A stretch of 38,724 nucleotides of DNA from an uncultured Blastocatellia bacterium (GTDB lineage: Bacteria; Acidobacteriota; Blastocatellia; Chloracidobacteriales; Chloracidobacteriaceae). The stretch lies in assembly GCA_937934745.1 (NCBI GenBank), contig CALGZC010000045.1, positions 1 to 38,724 of the forward strand, read 5' to 3'. The translations under genes and the position numbers were made by a program. Of this stretch, positions 20,168-29,000 are shown one piece after another. Under the pieces are notes generated by a model. That model was not told where the DNA came from. It was given only the letters and a program-made list of their open reading frames with translations, and did not search any database. The stretch's first letter is position 1. Each line of letters begins with the position of its first letter.

Positions 20168-20815
20168 GTGCACGCGTCGGACGGACACGCTGTTCCCCAC
20201 AACGCAACCACCACCCTGGTCTCCGAAACAACTGAGTCGCACAAAAGCCTGAGACGGTCAGGATCGATCAGGCTCTCCCACGGGTGGGGAGTGGGTGTCA
20301 AACTCTGTCACGCTGCGCCACCTCCTCTGGAACTGATGTCGTGTGGACAACCTGGACATCGTGTCCGCTGACCGGCGTGTATGCCGGGGCGCTTCGCCTT
20401 CCGTCTATTCTTGCTGTATCTCGGTTCCGTGGGACTCGGTATGCTCGGCAGCTCTGACGAAGTCTACAGACAGGATCAGAACGCTCTGTCGCCCGGCCTG
20501 CCCCCTATGAAAGCGGGAAGCTGTTGATATGTTTACCCGTACTACACCTGCCGGCTCTGTTTGTCCGGTTCTGTAGCCAGGCCACCGTGAGGGCGGCAAC
20601 GTGCGCAGAAGCCGTGCGCAGAAACAGAGGCTTTCCGCCTGGAGAAGGCAGCGACACCGCGACTGCCAGGCGGGACTGCCCTGAGCACGCGCGCCAAGCC
20701 GATTCGTCAGGTGCCACATAAAGGCCGTTTTTGGAGCACGCCGGTGAACTTACCGAACTTGCTAACCACCAGACGACAGCCGGGGCGCTTCACCTTCAGA
20801 GCGGGGGCACAGACA
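20168..20815. other. Convergent intergenic stretch, no convincing gene
   Basis: About 650 bases between the secreted-protein gene and the end of the polysaccharide cluster. Short open frames exist but none has family-like composition, a good ribosome site or a signal sequence. A small hairpin CCGGC-GTGTAT-GCCGG is present near 20371-20386 and an imperfect CTCCCA/TGGGGAG hairpin near 20274-20290; neither has a T-tract. It may be decayed coding sequence or an undetected RNA. Confidence 0.5.
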
Positions 20816-22108
20816 TCATCCCCGTCCTGTGACGCTCAACAGTGTCCTCCAGTACGCGTCCAGCGCCAGCTCACGGCGGAAGTGGGTTTCAAAGCACGTT
20901 CGGGCGCGCTGCTGCATGGTGGACAGCTCCGTTGGCTCATCTGCCAGGCGACGCAACGCGGCAACAAGCGCCGTGACATCTCCCGGCGCGACACGCACAC
21001 CACACCCATGGCGGGCGATGATGTCAGCGACTTCGGTTGCTTCACCGACCAGGCCCAAAATCGCTTGTCCGGCTGCGAGCGCACCGTAAATCTTGCTCGG
21101 AATGAGCAAACCTTCCGCAGCCGCCTCCATGGTGACGACGGACACATCGCCGCACGTCAGCGACCACGGCAGCCGCTCAAGTGGTTGATAGGGAAGAAAT
21201 TTCACGTTAGGTAGCCGCTTTTCAGCCGCCATCTGCACCAGACGCGCGCGTTTGCCACCGTCACCAATGAAGAGGAAAAGAAAGCGCGGGTCGTTGCGGA
21301 GGCACTCGGCCGCCGCGATGACGGTTTCCAGATCATGCGCCAACCCCATGTTCCCCGAGTACAGCACGGTCAGTTTTTCATGCGTGCCGTGCTCGCGCGC
21401 AAAGGGGTTGTCGGTCTTCGGCAGTGGACGAATCGCGTCGCCGTCCGCCCAGCTTGGGATGATGCGAACGGTGAGCGGGGGTCGGCCGGCGCGTGCGTGG
21501 TTAGCACAGAGCGTCGCACACATCCGTTCACCGAGCGTCACCACGGCAGCCGCATCAGCATAGACGCGCGCATTGAGGACATCCCAGAGGCGACGCACCA
21601 GAGAGCGTTCCCCGATGACGCCGAAGCGCACGGCCAGGTCCGGGTAAATATCCTCAACGATGCACACGTAGGGTCGCCGGCGCACCAACCACCCCAACCA
21701 CCCGGCCATGCCAAGCAGGGGGGCGTTGCACACCATCAGCACATCGTAGCCGCGAAAACCGAGTGTGAGTTCAACGGCCGCTCCGGCAACGAAGGTCGCC
21801 AGATTGGACATTCGCGCCCACAGACGACGCTTATCAAAGGACGTACCAAGCGCACGGCGAATGCGAACCGGGCCGAGCCGGTCGTCGGCCGGGAGGGACG
21901 GTGCATGGCGCTGGTAAGGCGCGCGACTGGTCACAACGGTCACGTCACAACCGCGCCGCGCTAAGTCCTGGGCGATTTCGGTCGTGAACTGCGCGACGGC
22001 TGCCGTTTCCGGGTAGAAGTAGTGCGTCAGAATGAGAACCCTGGGCGGCGCGGCAGCCGCAGCCGCCTGTGTCGCTGTGCGGGCAACGGCAGGAGCAACA
22101 TCGGTCAT
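20816..22108 (-). CDS. GT4 glycosyltransferase, WcaI-like
   Basis: A 430-residue GT-B fold transferase of the GT4 type, resembling the WcaI group of colanic acid-type clusters; it would add a sugar from a nucleotide donor to the lipid-linked repeat unit at the cytoplasmic membrane face. The N-terminal RVLILTHYFYPETAAVAQF and VTSRAPYQRHAP are characteristic of WcaI-like proteins. IVEDIYPDLAVRFGVI follows, and the C-terminal donor site shows VLYSGNMGLAHDLETVI, LFIGDGGKR and EGLLIPSKIYGALAAG. A hydrophobic segment near residues 130-150 could anchor it to the membrane. The start overlaps the WcaF-like gene by four bases. It is the last gene of the long minus-strand train. Donor and acceptor sugars cannot be read from sequence. 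Confidence 0.87.
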   Translation of the reverse strand: MTDVAPAVARTATQAAAAAAPPRVLILTHYFYPETAAVAQFTTEIAQDLARRGCDVTVVTSRAPYQRHAPSLPADDRLGPVRIRRALGTSFDKRRLWARMSNLATFVAGAAVELTLGFRGYDVLMVCNAPLLGMAGWLGWLVRRRPYVCIVEDIYPDLAVRFGVIGERSLVRRLWDVLNARVYADAAAVVTLGERMCATLCANHARAGRPPLTVRIIPSWADGDAIRPLPKTDNPFAREHGTHEKLTVLYSGNMGLAHDLETVIAAAECLRNDPRFLFLFIGDGGKRARLVQMAAEKRLPNVKFLPYQPLERLPWSLTCGDVSVVTMEAAAEGLLIPSKIYGALAAGQAILGLVGEATEVADIIARHGCGVRVAPGDVTALVAALRRLADEPTELSTMQQRARTCFETHFRRELALDAYWRTLLSVTGRG

Positions 22109-22686
22109 GGGGCAGTTTCAGGCAGCGCGTCGGCAGCCGGGCGGATGACCCTCCGGCGCACCCACTGCGCAGGACAGCCGCGATAAATACCGTACGGCTC
22201 GGTTTTTCCTCCAATGACACTGCCGGCAGCAACGACAACATGGCTTTCTAAACGTGTTCCCGGCAGGACGATGCTTTTTGCGCCGACCCAGGCCCCGTCG
22301 CCAATCTCAATCGGCGCGATCATGAGATCAAAGTACGGCGCCGTGTAATCGTGATTACCGGTCAGCAAGTACGCTCCTTGTGAAATACAGACGTGTGCGC
22401 CGATGCTCACGGGAGCAAGGTTGTCAATCCATACGCCTTCGCCAATCCAGGCAAAGTCGCCAACGGTCAGAAACCACGGGTACTTGACGTTGACGTTCGG
22501 CTTGATGACGACGCCACGCCCGACCCGCGCTCCAAACACCCGCAGCAGCGCCGCTTTAAGTAGGGATGGATACGGCAAGTCGGACTTGAGTACCCAAGCG
22601 TTGACCAAAACCCACAGGGTTCGCTTGAGCGTTGCTCCAGGCCGGTACCAGGCATTGTCAAAGCGCGATAAATCAACGGTTGTCAT
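22105..22686 (-). CDS. WcaF-like hexapeptide-repeat acetyltransferase
   Basis: A 193-residue left-handed beta-helix acyltransferase. Hexapeptide-type turns run through IKPNVNVKYPWFLTVGDFAW, IDNLAPVSIGAHVCIS and IEIGDGAWVGAKSIVLPG. The catalytic-type His is in LLTGNHDYTAPYFDL, a segment typical of WcaF-like colanic acid acetyltransferases. It would transfer acetyl from acetyl-CoA to a sugar of the exopolysaccharide. It overlaps both neighbouring glycosyltransferase genes by four bases, so the three are translationally coupled; WcaF-like and WcaI-like genes are frequent companions. Confidence 0.87.
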   Translation of the reverse strand: MTTVDLSRFDNAWYRPGATLKRTLWVLVNAWVLKSDLPYPSLLKAALLRVFGARVGRGVVIKPNVNVKYPWFLTVGDFAWIGEGVWIDNLAPVSIGAHVCISQGAYLLTGNHDYTAPYFDLMIAPIEIGDGAWVGAKSIVLPGTRLESHVVVAAGSVIGGKTEPYGIYRGCPAQWVRRRVIRPAADALPETAP

Positions 22687-23846
22687 GGGGCGAGGATACG
22701 ATCATAGGCCGCCAGGAGTTTCTGCGCTATGCGATCCCACGTGTAGTTATTAAGAATAAAGTCGCGCGCCCGCTCCCCCATGGCGCGCGCCGCGGCCGGG
22801 TTGGACAGCAACCTGTCTAGCGCCTCAGCGATGGCTTCGACCGAGGCTTCCACAATGCACGCAGCGCCGGCGGTGCCGGCTTCCGGGAAGTTGCAGCCCG
22901 TTGTCATGATCGTCGGGGCGCCCGCCGCCAGACACATCAGAATTCCCATACTAAACCCCTCGGAATATGAAGGTGCGACGTGGAGATCGACACTGCGCAG
23001 GAGAGCATAAAGCGGCGGGCCGCTCATCCAACCGATGAATGTCACGGCGTCTCGGCAGCCGGCATCAATAAAAAACTGCTTGGCGCGCGGGAGAAATCCG
23101 ATGTTGTCCTGCCCGACCACAAGTAAGTGTGTTTCCGGATATTTGGCATGGACACGCGCAAAAGCCGGGGCTAACAGATCAAGCCCCTTTTTAGGGTCAA
23201 TCCGCCCAAAAAACAGGATCAGTCGCTTACCGCGCAACACCGGCTGCTCCGTATAGAACACTTCGCGGCCGGGCAAGGTTTCAAACTCCGCACGGTGCAG
23301 ACCGTTAGGGATCAGTTCAATCGGCCGGCCGAGATTGAGTTGGCGAATGTGCTCGGCTTCTTGGGACGCCGTCGCCTGAATCAACTGCGCCCCACACAGG
23401 GCCGGACGTTCGACCAGGTTGTAGTAGATGCGCTTCTTCCACGCCTTATACGCCAGCGCCCAGGGTTCGAGCATACCATGTGGCGTCGTCACATAGGGGA
23501 TGCCTTGCTGGCGGCAAACCCACTGTGCGGCAGCAATCAGCGGTGCAAAAATCGAGTGTGTATGTACCAGATTGTAGTCGCGCCCATGACGCCAGAGCCA
23601 CTGCACCAGTGCCGGGCTGAGAATGAAGTCTTTGCGGTGCCGGCAGGGAAAGTACATTACGCGATGCCCATCTCCGACGAGCCAGACATTGTGCGTCACT
23701 GGCCGGCGTTGGTCTCCATCGGCATCGGTCGTAATAATGTCGGCCGCCACACCGGTGCGCCCGATGGCTTGCGCCAACTCCGTCACGACCTTTGCAATGC
23801 CGCCGTACTTCGCACCCAGGTAAGGCACAACAAACAAGACCCGCAT
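22683..23846 (-). CDS. GT4 glycosyltransferase
   Basis: A 387-residue GT-B glycosyltransferase. The N-terminal VVPYLGAKYGGIAKVVTELA, with its Gly-Gly loop, and LVHTHSIFAPLIAA are typical of GT4. The C-terminal half has LILFFGRIDPKKGLDLLAPA and the EX7E-like segment PSYSEGFSMGILMCLAAGAP, where the second Glu of the usual motif is replaced (EGFSMGILMC). The donor is likely a UDP- or GDP-sugar, not identifiable here. It begins 13 bases after the epimerase gene and overlaps the acetyltransferase gene by four bases. Confidence 0.87.
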   Translation of the reverse strand: MRVLFVVPYLGAKYGGIAKVVTELAQAIGRTGVAADIITTDADGDQRRPVTHNVWLVGDGHRVMYFPCRHRKDFILSPALVQWLWRHGRDYNLVHTHSIFAPLIAAAQWVCRQQGIPYVTTPHGMLEPWALAYKAWKKRIYYNLVERPALCGAQLIQATASQEAEHIRQLNLGRPIELIPNGLHRAEFETLPGREVFYTEQPVLRGKRLILFFGRIDPKKGLDLLAPAFARVHAKYPETHLLVVGQDNIGFLPRAKQFFIDAGCRDAVTFIGWMSGPPLYALLRSVDLHVAPSYSEGFSMGILMCLAAGAPTIMTTGCNFPEAGTAGAACIVEASVEAIAEALDRLLSNPAAARAMGERARDFILNNYTWDRIAQKLLAAYDRILAP

Positions 23847-23859
23847 AGGGCTTTGACCT

Positions 23860-24792
23860 TCAGGGAAGGAGCTTTACCAACTGCATCCACTCGGCTGTTC
23901 GGCGGATCCCCTCTGCCAGCGGCGTGACGGGATGCCAGCCAAAAATCTCCGCTGCGGCCCGGCAGTCGAGATGCAGATGTGGTGCATCAATGCGCCGCGC
24001 CGGCTCATAGCGCACTGTCAACGACCGCCCGGTTATTTCTTCAATTACGGCGACGAGTTCGTTCAACGTGTAACTGCGTTCACCACCCAGGTTGAATATC
24101 TGATTGCTCCCCTGGGTACGTAATGCGGCCTGGGCCAGAGGCTCGATCATGTCGGCTACAAAAAAGAAATCACGCCTTGTCTGACCGTCGCCAAAAATGA
24201 CAATCGGCTGGCCGCACAAGGCACGGTATAAGAAAACCGCCACGGCACCTTGCCGGCCGAGAGGGTTCTGGCGCGGGCCGTAGGGCACCGACGGACGGAA
24301 CACAACATATTCAAGGCCATAGAGATGGTGGTAGACCCTGAGGTACTTCTCAACCGCCAACTTGGTCACACCGTAGGCGTTGATCGGATCTGTCGGATGG
24401 TCTTCGGCCAGGGCGTCAGTCTGCGGCAGGCCATAGACCGTCCCGCCCGATGAAACATAGATCACGCGCCGCACGCCGACCTCCCGGCAGGTCTCAAGCA
24501 GTCCGACTGTCGGCATCAGGTTCGATTCAATATCCGCCACGGGATGGCGCGTTGCGCTTTCATGAATTGAACTCCAGGCAAGGTGATAAATGGTCTCAAT
24601 GCCGAATTCAGTGAGCACATTGCGCACAAGGTCACGGTCGGACAGACTCCCCAGGATGACCCTGACACCCGGCGGCACCGGATCGTAGCGCCGTTCCCGG
24701 CGATCAAGGACAACCACCATAGCCTCCTGCGCCAGCCGGTCAACCAGGTGGGAGCCGATAAACCCGTTGCCGCCGGTGACGAGGATCGTCAT
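23860..24792 (-). CDS. NAD-dependent nucleotide-sugar epimerase/dehydratase
   Basis: A 310-residue extended short-chain dehydrogenase. The NAD loop is TGGNGFIGSHL at the N-terminus; the catalytic Ser/Tyr/Lys are in YVSSGGTVYG and INAYGVTKLAVEKY. It resembles UDP-glucose 4-epimerase (GalE-like) proteins of polysaccharide clusters, and FRPSVPYGPRQNPLGRQGAV supports that group. It probably supplies an activated sugar such as UDP-galactose or UDP-galacturonate for the glycosyltransferases on either side. Its exact substrate is not shown. Spacing to the neighbours is 13 and 24 bases. Confidence 0.85.
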   Translation of the reverse strand: MTILVTGGNGFIGSHLVDRLAQEAMVVVLDRRERRYDPVPPGVRVILGSLSDRDLVRNVLTEFGIETIYHLAWSSIHESATRHPVADIESNLMPTVGLLETCREVGVRRVIYVSSGGTVYGLPQTDALAEDHPTDPINAYGVTKLAVEKYLRVYHHLYGLEYVVFRPSVPYGPRQNPLGRQGAVAVFLYRALCGQPIVIFGDGQTRRDFFFVADMIEPLAQAALRTQGSNQIFNLGGERSYTLNELVAVIEEITGRSLTVRYEPARRIDAPHLHLDCRAAAEIFGWHPVTPLAEGIRRTAEWMQLVKLLP

Positions 24793-24816
24793 GTCGCTCC
24801 GTCCAGGGAGGAGAGT

Positions 24817-26127
24817 CTAAATGTGCACCGAGACGGGCCGCGTCGGGGACAGCACCGCAGGCGGATCGGGTTTCTTGAGCAAGCGCCGATTCGACCAAGC
24901 AAAGACCAACACCGTCAATGAGGACATCCCCAACCAGGCGTAAATCCCCGGCAAGTCGCCGCCACGCAAGAGTGGAATCAGCCAGGCCACAAACAAGCCC
25001 CGCAGCACGGTGTAGACAAACGGATGCAAGCCCACTACCCACTGCGTCAACGCAGCGAGCGCCCATCCGTATATCACGGCAAAGACGGCGATCCCGACGA
25101 CACCACCTTCTCCGTAAAACGAGCCATAAATTGACTGTGAGATACCCAATGTCCCCTGTGATTCATCGCGCAGACCGAGCTTATTGACGTACCCGCCAAC
25201 CGGTTTATCCGGCCATAACGTGCGCGGAATTGGGCGGATGAGGATTTCAAGGTGTTCCATCCCAAGCGTGAAGTCCATGAGTTCGGGGTACACAAACCGG
25301 ACGATCACAAAACCATCCAGCATGTTGGCGTCTTCGCCTGCCAGCAACCGATCCCACGAGCTGTCTGTGTGCTGAAACGCAGCAGTCTTATCCCTCAAAT
25401 TTTCAGACACGCGCATAGCACCACCTAGGCTAAAGGCATATATGGCAAATACAGCGCCAAGCGCCAGTACTGCGGCGCGCTTGCGCGGTGGATAAAAGAC
25501 CGAAAGTGCGACGGCAATCCCGATAGTCAATCCGACAAACTGAAACCGCAGAAACGCATCGAAGTTGTTGTAGGCTGCCGACGCCACAATGATGATGCAC
25601 ACCGCTTTCTGGAAGGGTGTTTCCAGCGCTCCGAAGCGCCAGGCCGCAACCAGGAGCGTCGCCACACCGATCAGCGTCAGAGGAAACAGAAAGAAATAGC
25701 TACTGTTGCTGACGACGAAAGCGGCACTGCGGGCATACTCACTGAGGAAGAAAAACACGATCCCCAACATCAGCAGCGATGACACGGTTTGTGTCGGCAA
25801 ACTGCGCAAGCCCTCCGGGACCACAACCGGCAACTCGCGCCGCATGGTGGCGCAGTAAGCGGCCATCAGCACCGACTCGCCGAAGGCAATGTATGGCAGT
25901 ACCTCCAGGGCATCTTCGTCGGTAATGGGGGGCAGGCCAAAAGTGTGAACGGTCTCCACCCACTCGCCCCACCCCTGCGTGACCGCAAAATACCGATACG
26001 AGCTGAAGAACATCGTCAGTCCGGCAATGAGCAGTGGGGTTTCATCGTTGCGCCGGAAAAACCAAATGACGGCAAACGCCAGCAAGGCGGTTTGGATCAG
26101 GGTAATCAGCGGGAAAAGCGTATCCAT
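24817..26127 (-). CDS. Wzy-like oligosaccharide repeat-unit polymerase
   Basis: A 436-residue polytopic membrane protein with about ten hydrophobic segments and a large polar loop. The loop contains MEHLEILIRPIPRTLWPDKP followed by SQSIYGSFYGEGGVVGIAVF, a pattern characteristic of O-antigen/exopolysaccharide polymerases. These join lipid-linked repeat units on the periplasmic side of the inner membrane. The family is poorly conserved, so the call rests on topology, the RPIPRxLWPDKP block and the neighbourhood. No flippase (wzx), copolymerase (wzz) or export (wza) gene is in the window. ATG 26127 has only a weak ribosome site. Confidence 0.8.
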   Translation of the reverse strand: MDTLFPLITLIQTALLAFAVIWFFRRNDETPLLIAGLTMFFSSYRYFAVTQGWGEWVETVHTFGLPPITDEDALEVLPYIAFGESVLMAAYCATMRRELPVVVPEGLRSLPTQTVSSLLMLGIVFFFLSEYARSAAFVVSNSSYFFLFPLTLIGVATLLVAAWRFGALETPFQKAVCIIIVASAAYNNFDAFLRFQFVGLTIGIAVALSVFYPPRKRAAVLALGAVFAIYAFSLGGAMRVSENLRDKTAAFQHTDSSWDRLLAGEDANMLDGFVIVRFVYPELMDFTLGMEHLEILIRPIPRTLWPDKPVGGYVNKLGLRDESQGTLGISQSIYGSFYGEGGVVGIAVFAVIYGWALAALTQWVVGLHPFVYTVLRGLFVAWLIPLLRGGDLPGIYAWLGMSSLTVLVFAWSNRRLLKKPDPPAVLSPTRPVSVHI

Positions 26128-26154
26128 AGGCTCTGACGGGGGGCCTGCGCGTCC

Positions 26155-27369
26155 TCAAGTGGTTTCAAGCAAGGTCTGCCAGCGTGCGCCGTACGCATCC
26201 CAAGTGTACGCCTCTGCCTTCTGCCGCGCCAGCCGTCCCATTGCAAAGACTTGGTCGGGGCGAGCCAGCGCTGCTTCCATGACAGCTTGTAACCGCACAG
26301 CATCGCCGGCCGCCATCAGCCACCCGTCCACTCCGTCTTCAATCAGTTCCGGCCCCGCCGTCGCATCCGAGGCAATGACCGGGACACCGCAGGCCATGGC
26401 CTCCAGCACCACCAACCCAAAGCCCTCAAAGTAACTCGGAAACACCAGGACATCACAGTTCCGAATAATGCCTGGCAGGTCGCGGTGCGGGCGCTTGCCC
26501 AAGATGCGCAACCCCGGCAAGTCCGGTATCAACCGCCTGACGGGCGGTGACGCCGGCCCAACCAGCCACAGCTCTGCCTGCCGCGACGCCAGCCTGCGCC
26601 AGACTTCCAGTAACAGCGGTACACCCTTGCGCGCCGTTAGTGCGCCGAGAAAGAGAAACCGAAACGGCCGCCGGGTTGCCTCACCTGACGGACGCGGTGC
26701 AAAGGCATCCAAATCGACACCGTAGGGATTGATAACAACCTTTGCTTCCGGCACGCCGTGCGCCAGCAGCGACCGTTTGGTGAAGTTGCTGGCGACGACA
26801 ATGACCTGCGCCAGCTCATGTTCTGCGGCCTCATGCGCCAGCATTTCAGGCAGCGGCGGCGCAAGGCTTTCCTGCCAGTCCGGGTAGCGCGCGGCAACGG
26901 CCTCAAATACCTGTTTTTTCCACAACGGATGGGCGATGCTCTGATCGAGAACAAAGGGGATGCCAAGCTCGCGGCAACGCTCGGCCAGAATCCAGGATGA
27001 GGTGTCAAAGCCGATCACGGCGCTCGCGGCACGCAAGGCCGCTGTTGGAATGTCTGCCTGGAACTGCGCGTTCCGCGCCAGAAACACTTTGAGCGCCGGT
27101 TGCCCGCGGCGGATAGCCCATAATGCCGCCAATTCGCGTTGCAGTTGGGTATGCAATAGGTGCCGGGGCACGCCGGCCAGCAACCGATTGCCCACCAATT
27201 CACGCAGCCAAGCCGAGCGCGTCAGACCACGCACCCACCAGGCTTCCTCCCGGAGCGCCAACCCGGTCCAGAAGCCACCTAGGAGTTCCTGTCGCGCTAA
27301 CTGCCGAGCCAGTTGAAAGGCATGCTGTGTACCGGGATGGACGAGCAAAACGCTCCTGCGATGTGCCAC
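26155..27369 (-). CDS. GT4 glycosyltransferase
   Basis: A 404-residue GT-B transferase. The donor half is very typical: FLFLGALTARKGVPLLLEVW, RILGKRPHRDLPGI and the classic EX7E motif in PSYFEGFGLVVLEAMACGVP. The acceptor half starts with SVLLVHPGTQHAFQLARQLA. It should add one sugar of the repeat unit; donor and linkage are unknown. The gene lies 15 bases after the methyltransferase gene and 27 bases before the polymerase gene. Confidence 0.88.
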   Translation of the reverse strand: MAHRRSVLLVHPGTQHAFQLARQLARQELLGGFWTGLALREEAWWVRGLTRSAWLRELVGNRLLAGVPRHLLHTQLQRELAALWAIRRGQPALKVFLARNAQFQADIPTAALRAASAVIGFDTSSWILAERCRELGIPFVLDQSIAHPLWKKQVFEAVAARYPDWQESLAPPLPEMLAHEAAEHELAQVIVVASNFTKRSLLAHGVPEAKVVINPYGVDLDAFAPRPSGEATRRPFRFLFLGALTARKGVPLLLEVWRRLASRQAELWLVGPASPPVRRLIPDLPGLRILGKRPHRDLPGIIRNCDVLVFPSYFEGFGLVVLEAMACGVPVIASDATAGPELIEDGVDGWLMAAGDAVRLQAVMEAALARPDQVFAMGRLARQKAEAYTWDAYGARWQTLLETT

Positions 27370-27384
27370 GGCGCCGATCGGCTA

Positions 27385-28077
27385 TCAACAAGTTGTGACC
27401 CAACAGGTGGGAATCGTTCGGGCTTCAGATCCGAACAACCAGTGCGGCTGCAACGGATACACCCTGACGGGACGCTGTGCAGCGCGAAAGTAACCGACAA
27501 CCGGTTCAAGCAAATGGTCACCGTGCACTTCGACAACCCACTGCGTCGGTTCCGGCAACAACTGCCGCGCCCCGTCCAAGACATCCACTTCGGCGCCCTC
27601 AACATCCACCTTGACCAACGCGGGACGCCCGGCCAGCGCCGGACGCGCGGCCAGCGCAGTATCCAGTGTGACCGTCATCCCGTCGTCCTTGGCGCCAACA
27701 TACGCCGCAACAAACTCAAACGTTGCACCGTCATAGGCGCGAGGCCAGGTGCGCGCCGGTTGGGTCAACTGCTCGCCCAGGCCCGGATCGGTCTTCAGTC
27801 CCGGCTCAAATGCCACAATGTGTGGCCGGCGCCCCTGCCGGAGGATGGCCGTCGCACAACCATACGTAAAGTAACCGTCGTTAGCGCCGACATCCCAGAT
27901 CACGTCCACCCGCTTGAGCGCCGTCACTAACCACGGGTTGAGCACATGCTCATATGCGCCGAGTATTTTCCGCTTAGAATGTGCCGGATTCAGAATCAGC
28001 CGCGCGCCACGAAACGGCCCGGCCAGGATTCGCACCGGAGATGGGGTCCGCCGCATCAGCAACGCCGCCCAGCTCAT
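27385..28077 (-). CDS. FkbM-type SAM-dependent methyltransferase
   Basis: From ATG 28077 this is 230 residues. FkbM-family enzymes O-methylate sugars or other hydroxyls with SAM and are frequent in polysaccharide clusters. Motif I is IWDVGANDGYFTYG, followed by acidic FEPG. The family's second signature appears as ALVKVDVEGAEVDVLDGA near residue 150. The start overlaps the argB stop in an ATGA arrangement, so translation is coupled to arginine biosynthesis genes. A longer frame reaching 28212 lies inside argB and its extra residues look antisense-like, so I reject it. Confidence 0.83.
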   Translation of the reverse strand: MSWAALLMRRTPSPVRILAGPFRGARLILNPAHSKRKILGAYEHVLNPWLVTALKRVDVIWDVGANDGYFTYGCATAILRQGRRPHIVAFEPGLKTDPGLGEQLTQPARTWPRAYDGATFEFVAAYVGAKDDGMTVTLDTALAARPALAGRPALVKVDVEGAEVDVLDGARQLLPEPTQWVVEVHGDHLLEPVVGYFRAAQRPVRVYPLQPHWLFGSEARTIPTCWVTTC

Positions 28078-28994
28078 GCCCGGCCTCGGACCCGAGGCTT
28101 CACCGAACTGCCGTAGCCGTTGAGAGTGATCATCGTACCGTCTCCTTCTTCGGTGAAAATCTCCCGCAGCAACGCCCCGGACTTCATGCCGTTGATGATG
28201 TGAACTGAGCAAACACCTGCCTGCAGTGCGCGGGCGGCTGCCTCTAGCTTCGGCAGCATGCCACCCCCTACCTGTCCTCCCGTCATCAGCGCGGCCATCT
28301 GGTGCATGGTCATCCGGCTGATGCGTTTCCCGTGCTCATTGAGTACACCGTCCACATTTGTTGCCAAGACCAACTTCTCTGCCCGCATTTCGGCAGCAAT
28401 CGCGGCCGCGACGGTATCGGCATTCACATTGTAAATGTCACCGTCTTCGTCTGCCGCCAATGACGCCATCACCGGCACAAAATCCTTTTCGATCAGGGTA
28501 TCCAACAAGCGCGTATCTACATCGAGGATTTCACCCACGTAGCCGTAGTCCACCGTCTGGGGCTTGCCGGTCTCTAAATTGACGATGACCTGTGGCGGAC
28601 GCTTGCGCGCGGTTAGAATGTTGCCATCCACGCCGCTCAGCCCGACCGCCGGCACGCCGGCCTGCCGCAGGGCACCTAGAATTTCAACGTTAACCTTGCC
28701 GCCAAACACCATCTTGACCACGTCCAGTGTTCGCTCGTCGGTCACACGCCGGCCGTTGATGGTCTTCGGCTTGATGCCCAGTTGTTGGCTGAGTTCGTTG
28801 GCCTGTAGTCCCCCGCCGTGAACTGCCACGACGCGAATACCGATTTGCGCACACAGGGCCAACTCTTCGCAAAATGAATCCAAGGTTGCTTCGTCGGCGG
28901 CCACCTTGCCACCGAATTTCACGACAAAGGTTTTCCCTTTGAAACGGTTGATGTATGGGAGCGCCTCCCGTAGCACATTTGCATCAAACCCCAT
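28074..28994 (-). CDS. argB: Acetylglutamate kinase
   Basis: A 306-residue amino acid kinase that phosphorylates N-acetyl-L-glutamate with ATP, the second step of arginine synthesis. The ATP site is FVVKFGGKVA with the Lys, the substrate loop VVAVHGGGLQANELSQQLG, followed by GRRVTDERTLDVVKMVFGG and the ATP-pocket block YNVNADTVAAAIAAEM. The Gly-rich turn GGQVGGGMLPKLEAAARA is typical for ArgB. Length and motifs are normal. ATG 28994 is six bases after the acylornithine carbamoyltransferase stop; the argB stop overlaps the FkbM gene. Confidence 0.95.
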   Translation of the reverse strand: MGFDANVLREALPYINRFKGKTFVVKFGGKVAADEATLDSFCEELALCAQIGIRVVAVHGGGLQANELSQQLGIKPKTINGRRVTDERTLDVVKMVFGGKVNVEILGALRQAGVPAVGLSGVDGNILTARKRPPQVIVNLETGKPQTVDYGYVGEILDVDTRLLDTLIEKDFVPVMASLAADEDGDIYNVNADTVAAAIAAEMRAEKLVLATNVDGVLNEHGKRISRMTMHQMAALMTGGQVGGGMLPKLEAAARALQAGVCSVHIINGMKSGALLREIFTEEGDGTMITLNGYGSSVKPRVRGRA

Positions 28995-29000
28995 AGCGTT

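Noticed and set aside
21335-21964. 209-codon plus-strand frame
   Set aside because: Antisense to the WcaI-like glycosyltransferase; no ribosome site or recognisable motif.
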